DNA from: an uncultured Burkholderiales Genera incertae sedis bacterium
GTDB taxonomy: Bacteria; Pseudomonadota; Gammaproteobacteria; Burkholderiales; Eutrophovitaceae
Length of the DNA: 10,360 bases
NCBI GenBank assembly: GCA_905479505.1
Contig: CAJQMS010000143.1
Span: 1 to 10,360, forward strand
Reading direction: 5' to 3'
Shown: piece after piece, positions 1 through 6,803 of the stretch
Numbering within the stretch: position 1 is the first letter of the stretch
How the letters are laid out: every line of letters starts with the position of its first letter
Notes under the pieces: model-generated
Databases searched by the model: none
Seen by the model: only the letters and a program-made list of their open reading frames with translations
What the model was told of the DNA's origin: nothing
Made by a program: the position numbers and the translations under genes

Positions 1-725
1 CAGATGAGTTATCGGGCGGCATGAAACAACGCGTCGGACTGGCTAGAGCCTTAGCCACTGACCCAGACGTCATGTTGATGGATGAGGCATTCTCAGCCTT
101 GGACCCGCTCATCCGCAAAGAGATGCAGGACGAGCTTCTAAAACTCCAAGACAGGAAACGTCGAACTATCGTATTTATCACTCACGATGTAGATGAAGCC
201 ATGAAACTAGGAGATCGTGTGGCGGTTATGGCAAACGGAAACATCATTCAAATCGGTACGCCTCAAGAAATTCTTAACAATCCCGCAAACGAGTACGTAT
301 CATCTTTTTTTCGAGGTGTTGCCACCATTGACGTCCTTTGTGCAAAAGATATTGTCCAAAGTTCTGACAACGCTATCATTTCAATCGATGATTCCAATCT
401 TGAAACCAGTCAGAACGTTATTCGAAATTCAAAGCGTGAATTTGCCTACGTCGTGGACGGCGATAAAAAGTTAATTGGCGTCGTATCAAACCAAAGTATT
501 CAAGCGGCAATCATCGAGGACTCAGCAATATCAATCAACAGCGCACTCATAGAAAACACAGAAGCGTTAAATGAAAATGCCAAACTTAGAAGCGTCATTG
601 GAGCCATTGCAGCGTCAACGTATGATTTGCCAGTCGTAACTGACTCAAATATTTTCTTGGGGGTAATAACTAAAGATCGCCTACTTAAAACGATAGACGA
701 CGGGCATAAAACAATTCATGGCTGA
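1..725 (+). CDS. proV: Glycine betaine/proline ABC transporter, ATP-binding subunit ProV (5' truncated)
   Basis: This is the ATPase of a ProU-type osmoprotectant importer, acting on the cytoplasmic face of the inner membrane. The reading frame is open from base 3, so the gene begins upstream of the window and the Walker A half is missing. The visible part opens with the ABC signature LSGG, then Walker B with the catalytic glutamate (LLMD-type, here LMDEAFSALD, encoded about 75-105) and the H-loop histidine in FITHD. After the ATPase core, two degenerate CBS domains follow (roughly 310-500 and 550-710), as in E. coli ProV and OpuAA, where this region takes part in osmotic or ionic sensing. The FFRGV motif joining core and CBS is typical. 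The stop overlaps the proW start by 8 bases, implying translational coupling. About 240 residues are visible of an expected 400. Identification is very secure; the truncation is only the window edge. Confidence 0.97.
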   Translation, partial: DELSGGMKQRVGLARALATDPDVMLMDEAFSALDPLIRKEMQDELLKLQDRKRRTIVFITHDVDEAMKLGDRVAVMANGNIIQIGTPQEILNNPANEYVSSFFRGVATIDVLCAKDIVQSSDNAIISIDDSNLETSQNVIRNSKREFAYVVDGDKKLIGVVSNQSIQAAIIEDSAISINSALIENTEALNENAKLRSVIGAIAASTYDLPVVTDSNIFLGVITKDRLLKTIDDGHKTIHG

Positions 726-1809
726 GCCTTCACTCAAACCCATACTATCGGAGCCGTCAGGCGATCCCTGGGGAGAACCCTCGGGAAACGAATCGACATC
801 AGATTCTGATCAGGACATAGAAAATCCTTGGGGAGATTCTGATTCAAATTCGGATTGGCTTTCGCTTGATGAAACGACGGAAGATAGTTTTGACATCCTC
901 AACCCCTTTGAGCATATTCAGATACCGCTAGGCGATTGGACTGAAACGGGTCTCGATATGATCGTCACGAACTTTCGTCCTGCGTTCCAAGCGATCCGTA
1001 CACCCATTGACTTTATTTTGACAAGCGTGGAAGGTGGCTTACTAGCATTTTCGCCCTTGGTATTGATTGCGATATTCTCGATTTTGTCATGGCAAGCGGC
1101 AAACGGCAGAATTGCTATAGGAACGTTCCTCTCTTTTGCGACGATAGGATTCATTGGCGTGTGGCCAGAAGCTATGATTACGTTAGCCTTGGTCTTGACT
1201 TCCATTTTCTTCAGTCTAATTATTGGCATTCCAGCTGGAATATGGCTCTCAAAATCAGACAATGCATCAGCCGCGTTAAGACCAATTTTAGATGCCATGC
1301 AAACTACGCCCGCTTTTGTCTATTTAATCCCGATTGTCATGCTTTTTGGCATTGGTAACGTTCCTGGTGTCGCTGTGACCATCATCTTTGCCCTACCACC
1401 GTTGATCCGTTTAACGAATCTTGGGATCCGTCAGGTGCCTGAAGATCTTGTCGAAGCATCAAAATCATTTGGCTCCTCTCCGATGCAGCTTTTATTCAAG
1501 GTTCAATTGCCTCTTGCCATGCCGACGATTATGGCGGGAGTAAATCAGACTTTGATGTTGTGCCTGTCTATGGTCGTTATCGCTTCTATGATAGCCGTAG
1601 GCGGATTAGGACAGCTTGTTTTAAGAGGAATCGGACGACTTGATATGGGACTGGCCACGGTTGGTGGAGTCGGTATTGTTTTGCTCGCTATAGTCCTGGA
1701 TCGCATCACTCAAGCAATGGGTACGGAGAAACGCGTCAAGGGAATTCGCCATTGGTACGATACAGGACCGGTCGGCCTAATTCGTAAGTTAATAAATAAA
1801 AATCGTTAA
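718..1809 (+). CDS. proW: Glycine betaine/proline ABC transporter permease ProW
   Basis: This is the inner-membrane permease of the ProU system, 363 residues against about 354 in E. coli ProW. The first 60 residues are acidic and Ser/Pro-rich with two PWG-type motifs (residues 17-19 and 37-39), a feature also present in E. coli ProW. A NILNPF-like segment and the amphipathic region before the first membrane helix follow. From about residue 110 there are repeated hydrophobic helices. The BPD_transp_1 domain spans roughly 150-340, and the EAA coupling loop (residues 246-271, EASKSFG...LPLAMPT) contacts ProV. Long stretches such as the DAMQTTPAFVYL and IASMIAVGGLGQ blocks match ProW closely from memory. 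The gene overlaps proV and is followed after 51 bases by proX. The only notable point is the acidic tail, whose exact sequence differs from E. coli while keeping its character. Confidence 0.97.
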   Translation: MAEPSLKPILSEPSGDPWGEPSGNESTSDSDQDIENPWGDSDSNSDWLSLDETTEDSFDILNPFEHIQIPLGDWTETGLDMIVTNFRPAFQAIRTPIDFILTSVEGGLLAFSPLVLIAIFSILSWQAANGRIAIGTFLSFATIGFIGVWPEAMITLALVLTSIFFSLIIGIPAGIWLSKSDNASAALRPILDAMQTTPAFVYLIPIVMLFGIGNVPGVAVTIIFALPPLIRLTNLGIRQVPEDLVEASKSFGSSPMQLLFKVQLPLAMPTIMAGVNQTLMLCLSMVVIASMIAVGGLGQLVLRGIGRLDMGLATVGGVGIVLLAIVLDRITQAMGTEKRVKGIRHWYDTGPVGLIRKLINKNR

Positions 1810-1860
1810 ACGCTATAGAATCCAAGTTCGGACACGACTGAGGTTTAATCGAGGAACAAC

Positions 1861-2877
1861 ATGAAACTAAAAAAATATGCTCGGATTTTCTGCTTAAAAG
1901 TAGCGACCCTCATTGTCTTCAGCGCTAGCATAGGACATGCTCAAAGCGAATATCAATCCCCTGGGAAAGGTATCATCATCCAACCCGGACAAGAAAATAT
2001 TGAAGGTGAGAATTTTCAGACTATTTTAGTCGTCAAAGCTCTTAAAGAATTAGGTTACGAAGTCAAGGATGTTCAAAATGCGCGTTACCCTCTTCTGCAC
2101 GTCGCAATCGCCAACGGTGATGTAACTTTTATGGCAGACCATTGGAATCCACTCCACCGAGCGTTTTTCGATGAAGCTGGGGGCGAAGATAAATTAACAC
2201 TCATTGGGCGATATATACCTGGCTGCGCACAAGGGTATCTGATAGACCAAAAAACAGCGGAAAAATACGACATAACAAACATCGGACAACTAGCGGATCC
2301 AGACATTGCCAAACTGTTTGATGCTAATGATGATGGCAAAGCCGACCTAGCAGGCTGTGTTCCCGGTTGGGGCTGCGAGCGGGTAATTGAGCATCAGCTG
2401 GACACATTCAAACTCAGAGAGACCGTAACGCACAATCAAGGCGAGTATTCAGCAATCATTGCAGATACCATTGCAAGATATAGACAGGGAGACTCTATCC
2501 TGTATTACACGTGGACACCTTATTGGGTGTCAGGAACCCTTGTTCCAGGCAAGGACGTAAGATGGCTAGAGGTGCCCTACTCAGCCCACCCCAATAACGT
2601 TAACACTGAATTAAAAAACGGAAGTAACTATGGGTTCGAAGTCAATACACAGATGATCCTCGCAAATCGAGAGTTCTTGTTGGCAAATCCGTCAGCTGCA
2701 AAATTGTTTGAAGTTATGAGATTGTCTGTAAAGGATGTGTCCGCACAGAACCTTAAAATGAGAAAAAAAGGACAAGGCGGGTGGAAAGCTGCAGAACGTC
2801 ACGCAGATTCTTGGATAAAAGCCAATAAAAAAATGTTTGAAGGTTGGTTAGATGAAGCTAGAGCAGCGAATCAATAG
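1861..2877 (+). CDS. proX: Glycine betaine/proline periplasmic binding protein ProX
   Basis: This is the periplasmic receptor that delivers betaine to ProVW, 338 residues. A Sec signal peptide is clear: KLKK at the N-terminus, a hydrophobic core at residues 14-24, and GHA-Q as the likely cleavage site at 27/28. The three tryptophans forming the betaine-binding aromatic box in E. coli ProX are conserved in spacing (W95 in DHWNPLH, W170 in GCVPGWGC, W218 in YYTWTPYW). The disulfide pair flanking the second tryptophan is also present (C166, C172). An Asp-rich DANDDGKAD segment precedes it, as in the E. coli protein. A further cysteine, C122, occurs where I recall alanine in E. coli. A GAGG ribosome site lies 6-10 bases upstream of the ATG. 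The gene sits third in the operon and is followed 11 bases later by the DUF2805 gene. Confidence 0.97.
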   Translation: MKLKKYARIFCLKVATLIVFSASIGHAQSEYQSPGKGIIIQPGQENIEGENFQTILVVKALKELGYEVKDVQNARYPLLHVAIANGDVTFMADHWNPLHRAFFDEAGGEDKLTLIGRYIPGCAQGYLIDQKTAEKYDITNIGQLADPDIAKLFDANDDGKADLAGCVPGWGCERVIEHQLDTFKLRETVTHNQGEYSAIIADTIARYRQGDSILYYTWTPYWVSGTLVPGKDVRWLEVPYSAHPNNVNTELKNGSNYGFEVNTQMILANREFLLANPSAAKLFEVMRLSVKDVSAQNLKMRKKGQGGWKAAERHADSWIKANKKMFEGWLDEARAANQ

Positions 2878-2888
2878 GAGATGAGGTT

Positions 2889-3182
2889 ATGCCAAGCGAA
2901 TCAAACAATAAAATTGCTCCGTCCGGGATGGCAGTAAACAAACGAGGTGAAGCCACAAGAACGAGTGCAGATATGGATAAAAAATTATCACCAGCTGACA
3001 TCAGTGAAATTATTGAAATGGCACTTTCAGATCATGCATCGTTCGATAGTATTAGGGAAGTGCATGGCATTCGCGAAACCGAGGTAAAAGCGCTTATGCG
3101 AAAAAACCTGAAGAGCGGTTCATACAAAGCGTGGCGTAAACGCGTACGTACATTTTCAGATAGGAGGGAAAATTACAAATAA
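2889..3182 (+). CDS. DUF2805/TIGR03643 family small protein
   Basis: This is a 97-residue protein of unknown function. Residues about 33-87 carry the family pattern: LSPADISEIIEMAL, an acidic/aromatic linker, then EVKALMRKNLKSGSYKAWRKRV, with the conserved Met, Trp and basic residues that define TIGR03643 (Pfam DUF2805). The layout of two to three short helices with a basic end suggests a small helix-turn-helix-like or nucleic-acid-binding fold, but this is inference. The first 30 residues are polar and probably disordered. The start is supported by an AGGAGATGAGG ribosome site ending just before the ATG, and the gene lies only 11 bases after proX with no terminator between, so it should be co-transcribed with proVWX. 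The family is reported mainly from marine bacteria. Family assignment is from memory of the motif; function is unknown. Confidence 0.85.
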   Translation: MPSESNNKIAPSGMAVNKRGEATRTSADMDKKLSPADISEIIEMALSDHASFDSIREVHGIRETEVKALMRKNLKSGSYKAWRKRVRTFSDRRENYK

Positions 3183-3207
3183 GACCAATATCTGGCCCTC
3201 GGGTGAG

Positions 3208-3223
3208 TCGGAATTCATTCCGA
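3208..3223. repeat. Short inverted repeat downstream of the DUF2805 gene
   Basis: A 7-base inverted repeat, TCGGAAT and ATTCCGA, is separated by two bases about 25 bases after the stop of the DUF2805 gene. It could form a small hairpin at the end of the pro operon. There is no T-run after it, so it is not a convincing intrinsic terminator; it could protect an mRNA 3' end or be chance. Confidence 0.25.
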
Positions 3224-3334
3224 GTCATAGGTTAGAACATGAATTTAAATCTCGGGCGACGCAAACGCCTTCTCGAGCATAAAAAAACTGATCTTTTATA
3301 CCATTTAGCAATAACTATAGATCAAAACAATAGT

Positions 3335-3391
3335 AGGTCTTTAGCATGTGACGTAGCAGAATTGTGACTTATTTACACACATGAGAGACCT
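3335..3391 (+). promoter_or_regulatory. Nested inverted repeats covering the metY ribosome binding region
   Basis: Two pairs of arms are nested: AGGTCT (3335-3340) with AGACCT (3386-3391), and CATGTG (3345-3350) with CACATG (3378-3383). Folded as RNA they give a 12-pair stem with a small internal loop and a 27-base apical loop. The distal arm includes GAGAG, the only ribosome-binding candidate, and ends three bases before the metY ATG at 3395. The geometry fits translational control of metY by sequestration of the initiation region. I could not match it to the SAM-II or SAM-V consensus as I remember them, so the ligand or factor, if any, is unknown. As DNA it could instead be a protein-binding palindrome. 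Confidence 0.4.
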
Positions 3392-3394
3392 TTA

Positions 3395-4666
3395 ATGAAA
3401 ATCGAAACCCTATCCGTTCACGCAGGATACAAGCCAGACCCAATCACAAAGGCCGTCGTGCCGCCGATCTACCAAACAGTGGCTTATGCTTTCGACGATG
3501 CTCAACATGGCGCAGACCTGTTTGATTTAAAGGTTGAGGGTAATATTTACACACGCATAATGAACCCCACTCAGTCTGTTCTAGAGGAACGTGTAGCGGC
3601 TCTTGAGGGAGGTATTGCTGCTCTAGCTGTGGCTTCAGGACAATCAGCAATTACTTACGCGATTCAAACAATTACCGAGGCAGGCGACAATATTGTGTCA
3701 TCGAGCGCGCTCTATGGCGGGACGTATAACTTGTTCGCGCATACTTTCCCACAATTTGGGATTGAAACTCGGTTTGCAGACTACCGAAACGCTGCGAGCT
3801 TCGAAGCACTGATTGACGACAAGACCAAGGCGGTTTTTGTTGAGTCCCTAGGAAATCCTCAGGGAAACATTACGGATATCGAAGCAATCGCAGCGATCGC
3901 TCATAAGCACGGAGTGCCCTTGATTGTGGACAACACAGTACCCAGTCCGTACTTATGCCGGCCAATCGAGCACGGAGCAGATATTGTTATTCAATCACTC
4001 ACGAAGTATCTTGGCGGCCACGGTAACAGCCTTGGCGGTGCCATCATAGATTCGGGGAAATTTCCATGGGCGGAGCATAAGGCTCGTTTCAAGCGACTAA
4101 ATGAGCCCGACGTAAGCTATCACGGCGTTGTTTACACCGAAGCTTTGGGTGAAGCCGCATTTATCGGTCGGGCACGAGTTGTTCCTCTGCGTAATCAGGG
4201 AGCAGCAATATCGCCTTTCAATTCATTTCTTATCCTGCAAGGAATCGAAACACTAGCCTTACGAATGGACAGAATCTGCGATAACACCTTAGCTGTCGCA
4301 AAGCACCTCCAGCAGAATGACAAAGTTGAGTGGGTTAATTACGCTGGGTTAAGCGATCACCCTGATCACGCATTAGTGCAGAAATACATGAACGGGAAAG
4401 CGTCTGGCCTTCTTACGTTTGGGTTGAAAGGTGGACGTGAATCAGGGGCTAAATTTCTTGATGCGCTGAATCTATTTACCCGACTCGTGAATATCGGAGA
4501 TGTGAGATCACTAGCGACTCACCCTGCATCTACAACTCATAGGCAGCTCACATCGGAGGAGTTAGCATCGTCCGGCGTGACTGAGGAAACTGTCCGATTA
4601 TGCGTTGGTATCGAACACATAGATGACCTAAAGGATGATTTAAACCAGGCACTAAACGCAGCGTAA
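3395..4666 (+). CDS. metY: O-acetylhomoserine sulfhydrylase / aminocarboxypropyltransferase (MetY)
   Basis: This is a cytosolic PLP enzyme of the Cys/Met metabolism family, 423 residues, making homocysteine from O-acetylhomoserine and sulfide (direct sulfhydrylation branch of methionine synthesis). Visible features in order: ETLSVHAGY N-terminus, YTRIMNPT (residues 52-59), SGQSA (81-85), the PLP-stacking tyrosine in LYGGTY (Y107), the aspartate pairing the PLP nitrogen in IVDNT (D179), the Schiff-base lysine in SLTKYLGGHG (K204), and the substrate-carboxylate arginine in DVRSLATHPAS (R371). The long insert around 223-275 (FKRLNEPDVSYHG through PFNSFLILQG) separates MetY from the shorter MetB and MetZ groups. 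It stands alone between two intergenic regions, with a possible translation-controlling hairpin just before the ATG. Use of O-succinylhomoserine instead cannot be excluded from sequence. Confidence 0.95.
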   Translation: MKIETLSVHAGYKPDPITKAVVPPIYQTVAYAFDDAQHGADLFDLKVEGNIYTRIMNPTQSVLEERVAALEGGIAALAVASGQSAITYAIQTITEAGDNIVSSSALYGGTYNLFAHTFPQFGIETRFADYRNAASFEALIDDKTKAVFVESLGNPQGNITDIEAIAAIAHKHGVPLIVDNTVPSPYLCRPIEHGADIVIQSLTKYLGGHGNSLGGAIIDSGKFPWAEHKARFKRLNEPDVSYHGVVYTEALGEAAFIGRARVVPLRNQGAAISPFNSFLILQGIETLALRMDRICDNTLAVAKHLQQNDKVEWVNYAGLSDHPDHALVQKYMNGKASGLLTFGLKGGRESGAKFLDALNLFTRLVNIGDVRSLATHPASTTHRQLTSEELASSGVTEETVRLCVGIEHIDDLKDDLNQALNAA

Positions 4667-4681
4667 CAAGGAATAGGAAAT

Positions 4682-4717
4682 AATTGCGATAGCGGCGATT
4701 ACGCCGTAATCGCAATT
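4682..4717. terminator. Strong hairpin between convergent genes, probable bidirectional terminator
   Basis: The arms AATTGCGATAGCGGCG (4682-4697) and CGCCGTAATCGCAATT (4702-4717) pair over 16 positions with two mismatches around an ATTA loop. It lies 15 bases after the metY stop and 36 bases beyond the stop of the convergent aldolase gene. Neither side has a long T-run (TTCCTTG on plus, TTATTTCC on minus), so termination efficiency is uncertain. The position between convergent genes makes a shared terminator the simplest reading. Confidence 0.6.
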
Positions 4718-4753
4718 CCTTGACCAATCTCATGAACGATCAAAAAAGATTAA

Positions 4754-5479
4754 TTACATAGTTCTTCTCAAAGCCTTAAAAAACAGCTCGGATTGAAGGC
4801 GATCCTGTAACGTTTCATCACTGACTTTTTGGGCTAAATCTTCGCTCACCCCAACTAGCTCCTGTCCTGTTGATCGCGCGAGTACTTCAAGCTCACATGC
4901 TCTCTCTAGGTAATACAGATCATCATAAGCGTAGTCCATTCTGTCGGCACAGACCACCACACCATGGTTACCTAAAAAGACTATGTCTCGGCCATTCATT
5001 GCACGCGCTATTCGCTCTCCCTCTGAAACATCAAGGGCCAATCCACTATATTTAGTGTCGGCGGATACTCTTCCGTGAAAGCGCATTGCGGATTGAGATA
5101 ATTTCGTATCTAACTTGCCATATTTGGTTAACGACAACGCTGTTGCGTTTGGCATATGTGTGTGCAGCACACACACTTTTTTACAAATACGATGAATCGC
5201 CGAGTTAATGAACATTGCGGTGGGTTCGACAGGATGCTTACCCGCTAGAACATCTCCATTTTCATTTATAAGCACCACATCGTCAGCAAAAACCTCCTCC
5301 CACAATAATCCTCTGGGATTAAGTAGAAATCGACCTGACTGATCTGGTAACTCTAGGCTAAAGTGATTACACACGCCCTCAGCTAACCCGTGCTTGGAAG
5401 CAGCTCTCAAAGCTAACGCCAAATTCTCCCTTAAATGCGTAACTGCCTCTGAATAATATGTCTCCTCACTAATCTGCAT
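4754..5479 (-). CDS. Class II aldolase/adducin-family protein (retains catalytic Glu)
   Basis: This is a cytosolic protein of the class II aldolase/adducin fold, related to fuculose-, rhamnulose- and ribulose-phosphate aldolases and epimerases. Numbered from the ATG at 5479 (241 residues), the metal ligands are H106 and H108 (VLHTHMPNA) and H172 (LGNHGVV), with E85 in PVEPTAM at the catalytic acid/base position and NHFS at 38-41 in the substrate loop. DDLYYLERACELEV is typical of the subfamily annotated only as 'class II aldolase/adducin'. The reading frame could begin at a TTG at 5530, but that lacks a ribosome site, whereas ATG 5479 has AGGGATAGGA upstream and fits the family length. It diverges from the bacterioferritin pair, with a Fur box overlapping its likely promoter. 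The true substrate is unknown. Confidence 0.88.
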   Translation of the reverse strand: MQISEETYYSEAVTHLRENLALALRAASKHGLAEGVCNHFSLELPDQSGRFLLNPRGLLWEEVFADDVVLINENGDVLAGKHPVEPTAMFINSAIHRICKKVCVLHTHMPNATALSLTKYGKLDTKLSQSAMRFHGRVSADTKYSGLALDVSEGERIARAMNGRDIVFLGNHGVVVCADRMDYAYDDLYYLERACELEVLARSTGQELVGVSEDLAQKVSDETLQDRLQSELFFKALRRTM

Positions 5480-5578
5480 AGATGATCCTATCCCTTTTAA
5501 TTGCTGGTAAATAGACGATCTAATATCCAAGATATCAAATGGTAAAACTCGTCCAATTGCTTGAACGTTATTGGAAAT

Positions 5579-5597
5579 AATAATAAGAATGATTATC
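5579..5597. promoter_or_regulatory. Fur box
   Basis: AATAATAAGAATGATTATC matches the 19-base Fur consensus (GATAATGATAATCATTATC) at 15 of 19 positions, counted by hand. It lies between the divergent aldolase and bacterioferritin genes, immediately downstream of the proposed aldolase -10, where bound iron-loaded Fur would block transcription. It is about 170 bases upstream of the bacterioferritin start, so a direct effect on that gene is less certain. Confidence 0.7.
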
Positions 5598-5599
5598 GT

Positions 5600-5627
5600 T
5601 ATATAGCCAGCCTTATTGTCGTGTCAT
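5600..5627 (-). promoter_or_regulatory. Probable sigma-70 promoter of the aldolase gene
   Basis: Read on the minus strand, ATGACA (5627-5622) and TATATA (5605-5600) are separated by 16 bases, with TATAAC two bases further on as an alternative -10. Initiation would fall near 5593, inside the Fur box, giving a leader of roughly 110 bases to ATG 5479. The elements are near consensus, but the assignment is by eye. Confidence 0.45.
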
Positions 5628-5766
5628 ACTCCGCCACGAAATAGTATTAGCGACTGAGTTTAACAAATTTAATAGCGAACAGAACCAATTACTGAAAAGC
5701 CGAACTAAACGGACAATTTGGAATTATTACTGTTTCTACATTTGAATTTTTAATGAGGAAAATCTT

Positions 5767-6258
5767 ATGAAAGGCAATGCCGAAGTTGTAAACACCCTCA
5801 ACAAGCTACTCGCTGGAGAGCTCATGGCAACCGACCAGTATTTGCTACATGGTGAGATGTACGCTGATATGGGACTTCAAAAATTAGCGGAACATGCTTT
5901 GCATGAATCAGAGCACGAACGTCAGCACGCTCAGGAAATTGTGCAGCGTATGCTCTTTCTTGAAGGTGAGCCGGATCTGGCTACCCGACATGAAATGACG
6001 ACTGGCTCAAACGTCGAAGAAATGCTGAAGAATGATCTTGCGATTGAATATAAAGTCGTGGGCGACTTGAAAGCTGCGGTAGTTACGTGTGAGAAAAATC
6101 ACGATTTCGTCACTCGAGATATGCTTGTGAAACAAATCGAAGATACAGAAATGGATCACGCTTATTTCCTAGAGAAGCAACTGAACCTGATCCAACTTAT
6201 CGGAATTCAAAACTACATTCAAAGTCAGATGAGCGGAACAGAGGGAGGTGCGGCGTGA
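5767..6258 (+). CDS. bfr: Bacterioferritin, ferroxidase-type subunit (BfrA/FtnA-like, lacks haem Met)
   Basis: This is a ferritin-like subunit of 163 residues that oxidises and stores iron in a 24-subunit cytosolic shell. The four-helix bundle carries the di-iron ligands E18, E51, H54 and E94, plus an ExxH pair (E128, H131) one position later than E. coli E127/H130 because of an extra residue in that helix. The DTEMDHAYFLEKQL pattern resembles Pseudomonas FtnA (formerly BfrA). Position 52, where the haem-ligating methionine sits in classical Bfr, is arginine (EHERQHA), so this subunit should not bind haem by itself. The C-terminus GIQNYIQSQM is family-typical. An ATGAGGAAAA ribosome site precedes the ATG. 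The stop overlaps the next bacterioferritin start (GTGA), so the two are translated together. Ligands were counted by hand. Confidence 0.95.
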   Translation: MKGNAEVVNTLNKLLAGELMATDQYLLHGEMYADMGLQKLAEHALHESEHERQHAQEIVQRMLFLEGEPDLATRHEMTTGSNVEEMLKNDLAIEYKVVGDLKAAVVTCEKNHDFVTRDMLVKQIEDTEMDHAYFLEKQLNLIQLIGIQNYIQSQMSGTEGGAA

Positions 6259-6731
6259 AGGGATCAAATAAAATTGTTAAGCATCTCAACGAAGTGCTGA
6301 AAAGCGAACTTACAGCGATCAATCAATATTTTCTTCATGCGCGGATGTTCAAAAATTGGGGACTGGAAAGACTGAACGAGAAAGAGTTTAAGAATTCAAT
6401 AAGAGTGATGAAGGAGGCAGATAAACTCATCGAACGCATATTATTTCTAGAAGGTCTTCCCAATTTACAAAGCTTGGGGGCACTGTCTATTGGCGAAAAC
6501 GTTGAGGAGTGTCTTAAGTCAGACCTTCAATTTGAAATAACATCTCAGAGAGCAAGTTTAGTCGCCGGAATAAATGAAGCAGAGGTCGAGCAAGACTTCG
6601 TGACCCGGGATTTGCTGGAGTCATTGCTCAAATGCTCGGAAACATCCATTGATGATTACGAGACTCAACTTTCGTTGATAAATGATTTGGGAATTCAGAA
6701 CTACATTCAAGCTCAGATGGAAGAGGACTAA
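6255..6731 (+). CDS. bfr: Bacterioferritin, haem-type subunit with degenerate ferroxidase centre
   Basis: This is a second bacterioferritin subunit of 158 residues, beginning at a GTG that overlaps the upstream stop, with GGGAGGTG as ribosome site. It keeps the haem methionine M52 (FKNSIRVMKEAD against the classical YKHS...EMKHAD). It has lost most di-iron ligands: position 51 is Val for Glu, 54 is Glu for His, 127 is Cys for Glu and 130 is Thr for His; only E18 and E94 remain. It should therefore bridge haem between two copies but lack a normal ferroxidase site, complementing the upstream subunit. The DFVTRDLLE and GIQNYIQAQM segments are family-typical. The gene is followed by a strong terminator, so the pair forms a complete transcription unit end. 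Fold assignment is secure; the division of labour is inferred from residues. Confidence 0.93.
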   Translation: MKGSNKIVKHLNEVLKSELTAINQYFLHARMFKNWGLERLNEKEFKNSIRVMKEADKLIERILFLEGLPNLQSLGALSIGENVEECLKSDLQFEITSQRASLVAGINEAEVEQDFVTRDLLESLLKCSETSIDDYETQLSLINDLGIQNYIQAQMEED

Positions 6732-6753
6732 CCCTAGCCAGTTTTGAGTTACC

Positions 6754-6800
6754 GGGGAGAAGCATTTAAAAAAAGAATGCTTCATCCCCACTTTGTTTTT
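6754..6800 (+). terminator. Intrinsic terminator of the bacterioferritin operon
   Basis: GGGG-A-GAAGCATT (6754-6766) pairs with AATGCTTC-AT-CCCC (6776-6789), a 12-pair stem with a one-base asymmetry, and the A-rich loop is followed by CTTTGTTTTT. It lies 22 bases after the stop of the second subunit and is a classical Rho-independent terminator. Confidence 0.88.
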
Positions 6801-6803
6801 CCT

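Noticed and set aside
918..1298. Long minus-strand open frame opposite proW, and similar frames inside other genes
   Set aside because: They lie antisense to or out of frame with strongly supported genes and carry no family motif, so they are shadows of the real coding frames.
3363..3380. CRP-like site TGTGA...ACACA upstream of metY
   Set aside because: The half-site spacing and second half-site do not fit TGTGA-N6-TCACA, and it would lie too close to the start codon.
3335..3391. SAM-II/SAM-V riboswitch or MetJ boxes before metY
   Set aside because: The conserved SAM-II core as I remember it is not present, and tandem eight-base MetJ boxes match at no more than about half of the positions.
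6202..6719. Direct repeat of 30 bases (27 identical) near the 3' ends of the two bacterioferritin genes
   Set aside because: It encodes the family-conserved GIQNYIQ C-terminal motif in both paralogues, so selection and common ancestry explain it without a mobile or recombination element.
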